From positions 1-9,227 of the forward strand of contig JAEZBR010000002.1 of assembly GCA_023426935.1 (NCBI GenBank): DNA of 9,227 nt, in the 5' to 3' direction. This stretch comes from Bacillota bacterium (GTDB lineage Bacteria > Bacillota_I > Bacilli_A > Erysipelotrichales > Erysipelotrichaceae). The notes beneath the pieces were generated by a model. That model was not told the origin of the DNA. It saw only the letters and a list, made by a program, of their open reading frames with translations, and did not search any database. The position numbers and the translations under genes were made by a program. This document shows, piece after piece, positions 6,218 to 9,227 of this stretch (the first letter of the stretch is position 1; the number at the start of each line of letters is the position of its first letter).

Positions 6218-7060
6218 TTACCTTCCTTTCTGAGATTGATTTTCCATTCGTCGTGGGTTGGTTGATTACGGTACCGTTAAAGACCATCGTACTGGATCCG
6301 CCGCCATCAAGATTATAACCAATCTTAACTCCTAAAGAAGTCATAAAATTCGCCAGTTCGTTTAAAGTTAAACCGGTTGAAGCCGATGTCCGCCCATCAG
6401 AGACGATAAAGACATAATGATTATCGTCGATGATTCCGATCGCCGTTCGCGGATTATTGACCATAGCTTGGCCGACTTCTTCATTGACGCTGACCGCAAC
6501 TTGGCCATCGTTGACTAAGCAAGGTCCAAACGAGAAGACTTGGTAAGCTCCGTTATTCAGTAATTCTTCCAAGGTTATCTCCGATTCAGTAATAATGCCG
6601 AAAAAACCATCCGAATAAATGACTAAATCTTCCTGATTCTTAGCGGCTGTATTCCGATAGATAACACCGTTCCTAAGCACATAACCGCTTTCTCGGGCGC
6701 CATAATAATCGCCGTTGATTGCGAGAATTGCGTTTGCTTCAGAAGCAATCTCTGAAGTTTTCGCAACGACATTGCGACTGTAGACATTATTGGCGAAACT
6801 TGTTTTGATGGTTGTATTGCCAGTGATTTGAATATCCGCGACATAGATATTTGTTTCGTTTTCCCGATAAGTATTAATGGTGATTTCTAAACTGTCGCTT
6901 TGATAAGAAGTTGAAGTTATCGCGACATTAGTCTGAACGGTACTATCGACATTCTCAACTTTGGAATAAACTTTCTGAATCACAAAAGTATCTAAAACCG
7001 CATATAAGGTAAAGGAAACTAAGATCAGAGAATAAACTAAGAAGATAGATATTTTTTCAT
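6195..7060 (-). CDS. Phosphodiester glycosidase (NAGPA domain), frameshifted at an A6 run after the start codon
   Basis: The catalytic domain is intact: AINGDYYGARESGYVLRNG, FSFGP, NPRT, SDGRTS and NLDGGGSS are the signatures of the NAGPA/phosphodiester glycosidase family (PF09992), which removes sugars joined through a phosphodiester. The ATG at 7060 follows AGAAGG by seven bases and overlaps the glycosyltransferase stop (ATGA). In that frame translation ends after MKKYLSS. The domain's own frame is open upstream to this ATG and encodes an anchor, ISIFLVYSLILVSFTLYA then VLDTFV, closely matching the paralogue at 8156-9040, but has no start codon of its own there. One extra A in the six-A run (7052-7057), or a -1 slip, gives 288 residues. 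The GTG at 6983 lacks a ribosome site and would delete the anchor. Confidence 0.85.
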
Positions 7061-8079
7061 CTGGTAGCCTTCTGAAAGATATATCGGCCCTGTAAGGCCC
7101 AACTGAGAATAAAGAAAATTAACTCAGTAATTATCTTTGCGAGATATTTATTCCAACTTAAACCATAAACCAGGAAAGAAACTAATAAGGTATTTCCGAT
7201 CAGAATCGTTAATGCTAACAAGAAATATTTAACTAAAGTATTCTTATAGTTCTGTTGGTCATGAAAAACTAGATTGCGATTCGTTAAATAATTTGTCGTG
7301 GCGGAAATGATTCGCGCCAGAATATTACTTAAGGGAATGCCATAACTTAAGGATCCAAAGAGAAAACTAAATAGACTGAAACAGCCGTAATCGACTAAGA
7401 AACTGAAAAGGGAAGAACCGATAAAGGCGAATAATTCGTGATAAATCAAGAATGAATCCTTAACTTTTCGGAAATGCGAATTATGATCGTGGTTATAGAT
7501 CGTCGCGATGGGGAAAGTCTCAAACTCAACTTTATTGCGGCCTAGATAAAGCAGAACATTCATTTCGTATTCGTAACGGTTACCCGGAATGTTTAATAAC
7601 TGCGGGATCAATTTAGCATCGAAAGCCCGTAAGCCGGTCTGGGTATCCGCTAATTTTCGGCCAGAAGCCAAAGTAAAGAAGAAACTAGTAAGCTTATTTC
7701 CTAAGCGATTCGGTAAAGGTACGACCTTGTCGAAGGTTCTAACTCCTAAAACTAAGGAATTCGGATTTGATTTGGCAAGTTCTAAGGCTTTCACGGCATC
7801 TTTGACTTGATGCTGACCATCGGAATCAATCGTGACGATCTGACAAGGTTCATTCAAAGTATCGTTGAGATATTGTAAGCCTTTCTTTAAGGCATTCCCT
7901 TTACCCTGATTAGTCAGGTTATGTAAAAGGGTACCTTTTGAGAAACTAAAATAATTCTGATATTCAATTCCCGAGCCATCATCGATGATGACCGGATATA
8001 TGTCAAATTGAATCAATTGTTCAACAATTTTGCCTAAATTCTCATTAGGTTTGTAAGCTGGTATCAAAGCAACTTTCAT
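7057..8079 (-). CDS. GT2 glycosyltransferase fused to a GtrA membrane domain
   Basis: The protein has 340 residues. ATG 8079 is chosen because AGGAGA (8092-8087) lies seven bases upstream and the GT-A fold begins at once (KVALIPAYKP). Residues 1-205 are a family-2 glycosyltransferase: DDGSG (33-37), the metal-binding DSDGQH (Asp85, Asp87) and DTQTGLRAF (145-153), as in polyprenyl-phosphate sugar transferases (DPM1/GtrB type). Residues about 215-335 contain four hydrophobic helices and the GtrA signature TNYLTNRNLVF (262-272). The GT probably loads a sugar from a nucleotide donor onto undecaprenyl phosphate and the GtrA part may help it cross the membrane. It sits 76 bases after one glycosidase gene and overlaps the next by four bases. 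Fusions of these domains are known. Confidence 0.9.
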   Translation of the reverse strand: MKVALIPAYKPNENLGKIVEQLIQFDIYPVIIDDGSGIEYQNYFSFSKGTLLHNLTNQGKGNALKKGLQYLNDTLNEPCQIVTIDSDGQHQVKDAVKALELAKSNPNSLVLGVRTFDKVVPLPNRLGNKLTSFFFTLASGRKLADTQTGLRAFDAKLIPQLLNIPGNRYEYEMNVLLYLGRNKVEFETFPIATIYNHDHNSHFRKVKDSFLIYHELFAFIGSSLFSFLVDYGCFSLFSFLFGSLSYGIPLSNILARIISATTNYLTNRNLVFHDQQNYKNTLVKYFLLALTILIGNTLLVSFLVYGLSWNKYLAKIITELIFFILSWALQGRYIFQKATR

Positions 8080-8155
8080 TTGATCATCTCCTATCATTCG
8101 CATTATGGTTCAAGGCCGTGATAATCTTATAACTGAATGCTGAATATTAGGTGAA

Positions 8156-9040
8156 TTAATATCCTAAATAAATAATATCGGAGACTTGACGCTGTTGAAT
8201 GATATCGGCGTCTGTGGTGGGTAAATTGATCAATTGATGGTTAAATACTAGGGTTGTGGAACCGCCGCCGTCTAAATTATATGCTTTATTTACGTTTAGG
8301 TTTTTTAGGTAGGCGGCCATCTGTTCTAATGTAAGTCCGGGATTAGTTGAAGAACGTCCGTCACATAAGACAAACGCATAGTGGTGTAAGTCATAGAAGG
8401 CAATCACGGTTCGGGGATTTTCCGTTACTCCTTGTCCGGTATTGTCGGTCGGATCATAGACAATATTATAATCGTCTATCAAAACCGGCCCAAACGAGAA
8501 AACTTCCCAGGCTCCCTGCGTAACTAAGACTTTCGCCGAAAGTTCTTTTTCCTCAATAAAACGCCAAGTTCCGTCTTTATTGATAACTAAGTCGGTCTGA
8601 TAATTATTCTTTACTTCCCGATAAATGATTCCTTTACGGATTACATAGCCTGCCTCTCGGGCACCGTAATAATCACCATTGATGGCGATAATTGCTTGAT
8701 GTTCTTGAGCTTGTTGCTCAACGGTTTGGACGATATTCTTGCCGTAAGTATTTTTCGCAAAGGCCGTTTTGAATAAGGAAAGATCGTTTATTTTCAAATC
8801 GCAGACATAGATATTCGAACCTTCATAAGTGTCTTTAGTGATTTTTATTTCTAAATTATCGTCGGAATAATAATCATCCTCTAAGGTTATCTTACCCGGT
8901 ACAAGGGTTGAATCTTCATCATCGATTACGGTCTTATAGACTCTAGGCAGTACGAAGGTATCTAAAAGCGAATAAGTGGTAAATAACGCTATCACTAATA
9001 GATAAACGAAGAAAAGCCAGAGCTTGCGGTTATTTTTCAT
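8156..9040 (-). CDS. Membrane-anchored phosphodiester glycosidase (NAGPA domain)
   Basis: The protein has 294 residues. ATG 9040 is chosen over an upstream TTG lying inside the promoter. A basic start (MKNNRK) and one membrane segment (about 8-27) put the domain outside the cell. Family signatures: INGDYYGAREAGY (120-132), FSFGP (181-185), NPRT (208-211), DGRS (227-230) and NLDGGGST (255-262), typical of PF09992 enzymes such as mammalian uncovering enzyme, which cleave a sugar from a phosphodiester-linked glycan. It is a clear paralogue of the protein encoded at 6195-7060, sharing the anchor pattern, LDTFV and most motifs. First gene of a four-gene minus-strand cassette. It has no ribosome site, and its -10 box ends seven bases before the ATG, so its mRNA may be leaderless. 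Confidence 0.9.
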   Translation of the reverse strand: MKNNRKLWLFFVYLLVIALFTTYSLLDTFVLPRVYKTVIDDEDSTLVPGKITLEDDYYSDDNLEIKITKDTYEGSNIYVCDLKINDLSLFKTAFAKNTYGKNIVQTVEQQAQEHQAIIAINGDYYGAREAGYVIRKGIIYREVKNNYQTDLVINKDGTWRFIEEKELSAKVLVTQGAWEVFSFGPVLIDDYNIVYDPTDNTGQGVTENPRTVIAFYDLHHYAFVLCDGRSSTNPGLTLEQMAAYLKNLNVNKAYNLDGGGSTTLVFNHQLINLPTTDADIIQQRQVSDIIYLGY

Positions 9041-9047
9041 CAGTCTT

Positions 9048-9075
9048 ATTATAACCAAAGAATAGATTATGCCAA
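9048..9075 (-). promoter_or_regulatory. Strong promoter of the glycosidase/glycosyltransferase cassette
   Basis: On the minus strand TTGGCA (9075-9070), a 16-base spacer and a perfect TATAAT (9053-9048). Transcription should start at about 9041-9040, on or next to the A of the ATG, leaving no leader and no ribosome site. Confidence 0.75.
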
Positions 9076-9082
9076 AAAAGAC

Positions 9083-9111
9083 TTAACGGAAATGACAGTA
9101 AGTGCGATAAT
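9083..9111 (+). promoter_or_regulatory. Promoter of the right-edge gene
   Basis: TTAACG (9083-9088), 17 bases, GATAAT (9106-9111), with TG-C just before the -10 (9103-9105) making it an extended -10. Start near 9118. A small hairpin, CCAAC-GTAAG-GTTGG (9114-9128), lies at the start of the transcript, just before the ribosome site. Confidence 0.6.
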
Positions 9112-9145
9112 AACCAACGTAAGGTTGGGGGAAAAGGAGCGAAAA

Positions 9146-9227
9146 ATGAAGCCGAATGTTGTACATAAGATGAAAATCAGTGAATGGATGGAGAATATCT
9201 TCGATATTTTATACTTAAGTTTTACCC
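9146..9227 (+). CDS. 5' end of an unidentified gene, cut by the window edge
   Basis: The ATG at 9146 follows AAGGAG (9134-9139) by six bases and an extended -10 promoter by about 35. The 27 visible codons begin MKPNVVHKMKISEWMEN and continue into IFDILYLSFT, a basic start leading into a hydrophobic stretch, so a membrane protein is likely. Too little is present to name a family. It diverges from the glycosidase cassette, with 105 bases between the two start codons holding both promoters. Confidence 0.65.
   Translation, partial: MKPNVVHKMKISEWMENIFDILYLSFT

Noticed and set aside
6623..6844. Alternative minus-strand frame inside the second glycosidase
   Set aside because: Overlaps the conserved catalytic domain in another frame and has no independent support.
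6195..6983. Second glycosidase starting at the internal GTG 6983
   Set aside because: No ribosome site precedes it. It removes the membrane anchor that the upstream in-frame DNA still encodes and that the paralogue has, while ATG 7060 has a ribosome site and gene overlap.
7589..7810. Plus-strand open frame opposite the glycosyltransferase
   Set aside because: Antisense to conserved GT2 motifs; no domain or initiation signal.
8080..8103. Upstream start for the GT2-GtrA protein
   Set aside because: The extra eight residues cover the ribosome site of ATG 8079 and precede the first strand of the fold.
8080..8155. Separate promoter for the GT2-GtrA gene
   Set aside because: The best pair of boxes (TTCACC, 18 bases, TATAAG on the minus strand) is weak and overlaps the end of the previous gene; not enough to list.

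Overview
The window comes from an AT-rich, low-GC Gram-positive bacterium (Bacillota). It shows strong AGGAGG-type ribosome binding sites, standard stop codons including TGA, many TTA/AAA codons, and families common in Clostridia, Erysipelotrichia and related groups: DegV/FakB, a small HEAT-like protein, membrane-tailed XRE regulators, and NAGPA-type phosphodiester glycosidases with GT2-GtrA proteins. An Erysipelotrichia-like or Mollicutes-related host is a guess; no marker gene fixes the genus. All genes are accessory or housekeeping-accessory. No tRNA, rRNA, CRISPR array or insertion sequence was seen.

Left part (1-2010). After an unresolved edge segment come, all on +, a divergent shikimate-kinase-like P-loop protein (154-696), then an operon with a good promoter encoding a membrane-anchored single-domain rhodanese and a FabG-like short-chain dehydrogenase. 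The operon ends at a strong intrinsic terminator lying inside the 3' end of the convergent gene.

Middle (1968-5844). A small HEAT-like gene (-) and an extended-SDR (dihydroflavonol-reductase/HpnA-like) gene (+) diverge from one intergenic region holding a perfect 24-bp palindrome that sits between the -35 and -10 boxes of both predicted promoters. An XRE regulator with a four-helix membrane tail follows; it lacks a Shine-Dalgarno site and has an extended -10 box so close that its mRNA may be leaderless. Next is a DegV (fatty-acid-binding) gene overlapping a GNAT acetyltransferase gene by four bases.

Right part (5825-9040, all -). This tightly packed cassette is read from a strong promoter: phosphodiester glycosidase A, a GT2 glycosyltransferase fused to a GtrA membrane domain, a second phosphodiester glycosidase, and a small four-helix membrane protein. 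The second glycosidase is out of frame just after its start codon at a run of six A's. One extra A, or a -1 shift, restores a 288-residue protein whose membrane anchor matches its paralogue. This could be programmed slippage, phase variation, a fresh mutation or a base-calling error. The set looks like a surface-glycan assembly/trimming module: the GT2-GtrA protein would make or flip a lipid-linked sugar, and the glycosidases would act on sugar phosphodiesters outside the membrane. That role is inferred. A further + gene begins at 9146 and runs off the right edge.
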